From Patescibacteria group bacterium (GTDB taxonomy: Bacteria > Patescibacteriota > Minisyncoccia > Phycocordibacterales > XYD1-FULL-46-19), in the NCBI GenBank assembly GCA_030917625.1, contig JAUPUJ010000014.1, positions 1 through 13,603 of the forward strand: 13,603 bases of DNA. Direction: 5' to 3'. The position numbers and the translations under genes are program-made. This document shows, one piece after another, positions 13,112-13,603 of this stretch. Every line of letters begins with the position of its first letter. The first letter of the stretch is position 1. Under the pieces are notes generated by a model. It saw only the letters and a list, made by a program, of their open reading frames with translations. It had not been told where the DNA came from and searched no databases.

Positions 13112-13603
13112 AATGGAATAGTTCCACGACCAGCTTCCGCTAGCCGTGCCTTGTTACGACTTAACCCTTGTTACCGAACTTACCTTAGGCCCACAAAAGT
13201 GAGACTTTGGGTATTCCCGGCTCCCTTGGCTTGACGGGCGGTGAGTACAAGACTTGAGAACGTATTCACCGCGGTATAGCTGACCCGCGATTACTAGCGA
13301 TTCCAACTTCATGAGGTCGAGTTGCAGACCTCAATCCGAACTGGGGCCACCTTTCTTAGGATTAGCTCAGAGTTACCTCGTCGCGACCCGTTGTAGTGAC
13401 CATTGTATCATGCGTGTAGCCCAAGATGTCAAAGGGACATGCTGACTTGGCGTCATCCTTGCTTCCTCCTATCAAAGATAGGTAGTCTCGCCTGACATAT
13501 ATAACAGACGATAAGGGTTGCGTTCGTTACCCCACTTAAGGGAACAATTCAAACCACGAACTGACGACAGCCATGCATCACCTGCCCAACCGTCTCTTGT
13601 GAA
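13112..13603 (-). rRNA. rrs: 16S ribosomal RNA, 3' part (from about E. coli position 1025), atypical 3' tail
   Basis: The minus strand matches conserved 16S segments in order: GCATGGCTGTCGTCAG, AACGCAACCC, GAGGAAGCAAGGATGACG, GGAATCGCTAGTAATCGCGG, CACCGCCCGTCAAG and AAGTCGTAACAAGG. Helix 45 is a perfect ten-pair stem, CACGGCTAGC with GCTGGTCGTG around a GGAA loop (13148-13125), showing the gene is under structural constraint. The 3' end at 13112 is set by comparison with E. coli, where 13 bases follow helix 45, and by a hairpin that begins at 13111. Those 13 bases read GAACTATTCCATT instead of GATCACCTCCTTA, so the CCTCC core is missing. Position 1396 is U (13244) in place of the common A. 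The 5' two-thirds lie beyond the window. Confidence 0.93.

Overview
The window looks like part of an AT-rich genome from the Candidate Phyla Radiation (Patescibacteria, probably a Parcubacteria-like lineage). The clues are the divergent 16S rRNA, the compact minus-strand gene string with overlapping genes, a soluble TraD-like ATPase next to a putative glycoside hydrolase of the DUF4015 type, and a mur cluster holding two small cysteine-peptidase-like genes. This placement is inference, because no tree could be built.

Almost everything is on the minus strand, so read from right to left. The 3' third of a 16S rRNA gene (13603-13112) is followed by a trailer and a rho-independent terminator (12949-12915). 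Next come a GC-rich cassette with its own promoter, Shine-Dalgarno site, 64-aa membrane protein and terminator (12899-12541), then tRNA-Ile(GAU) (12467-12395). A single plus-strand gene of 76 aa (12120-12350) converges on the tRNA and ends in a strong terminator.

Beyond a divergent promoter region lies the peptidoglycan-precursor cluster: murD, an NlpC/P60-like protein, a C39-like protein and murC. It is followed by a small membrane protein and a membrane-anchored DUF4015 protein. A good promoter at 6770-6742 then starts a surface-polysaccharide operon. This consists of a TraD/VirD4-like ATPase, three overlapping GT4 glycosyltransferases, a short UDP-sugar-dehydrogenase-like protein, GtrA, and a GT2 glycosyltransferase cut by the window edge. 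The last five enzymes and GtrA plausibly make and flip sugars for an envelope glycan.

The most interesting signal concerns translation. The 16S 3' tail after a fully paired helix 45 lacks the CCUCC anti-Shine-Dalgarno core. None of the core minus-strand genes has a convincing Shine-Dalgarno site, and several have a -10 box placed so that transcription would begin at or within one base of the ATG (leaderless mRNA). In contrast, the two small genes flanking the tRNA both carry perfect Shine-Dalgarno sites, and one sits in a distinctly GC-richer island lying between the 16S and tRNA-Ile. No CRISPR array, transposase or 23S/5S rRNA was seen.
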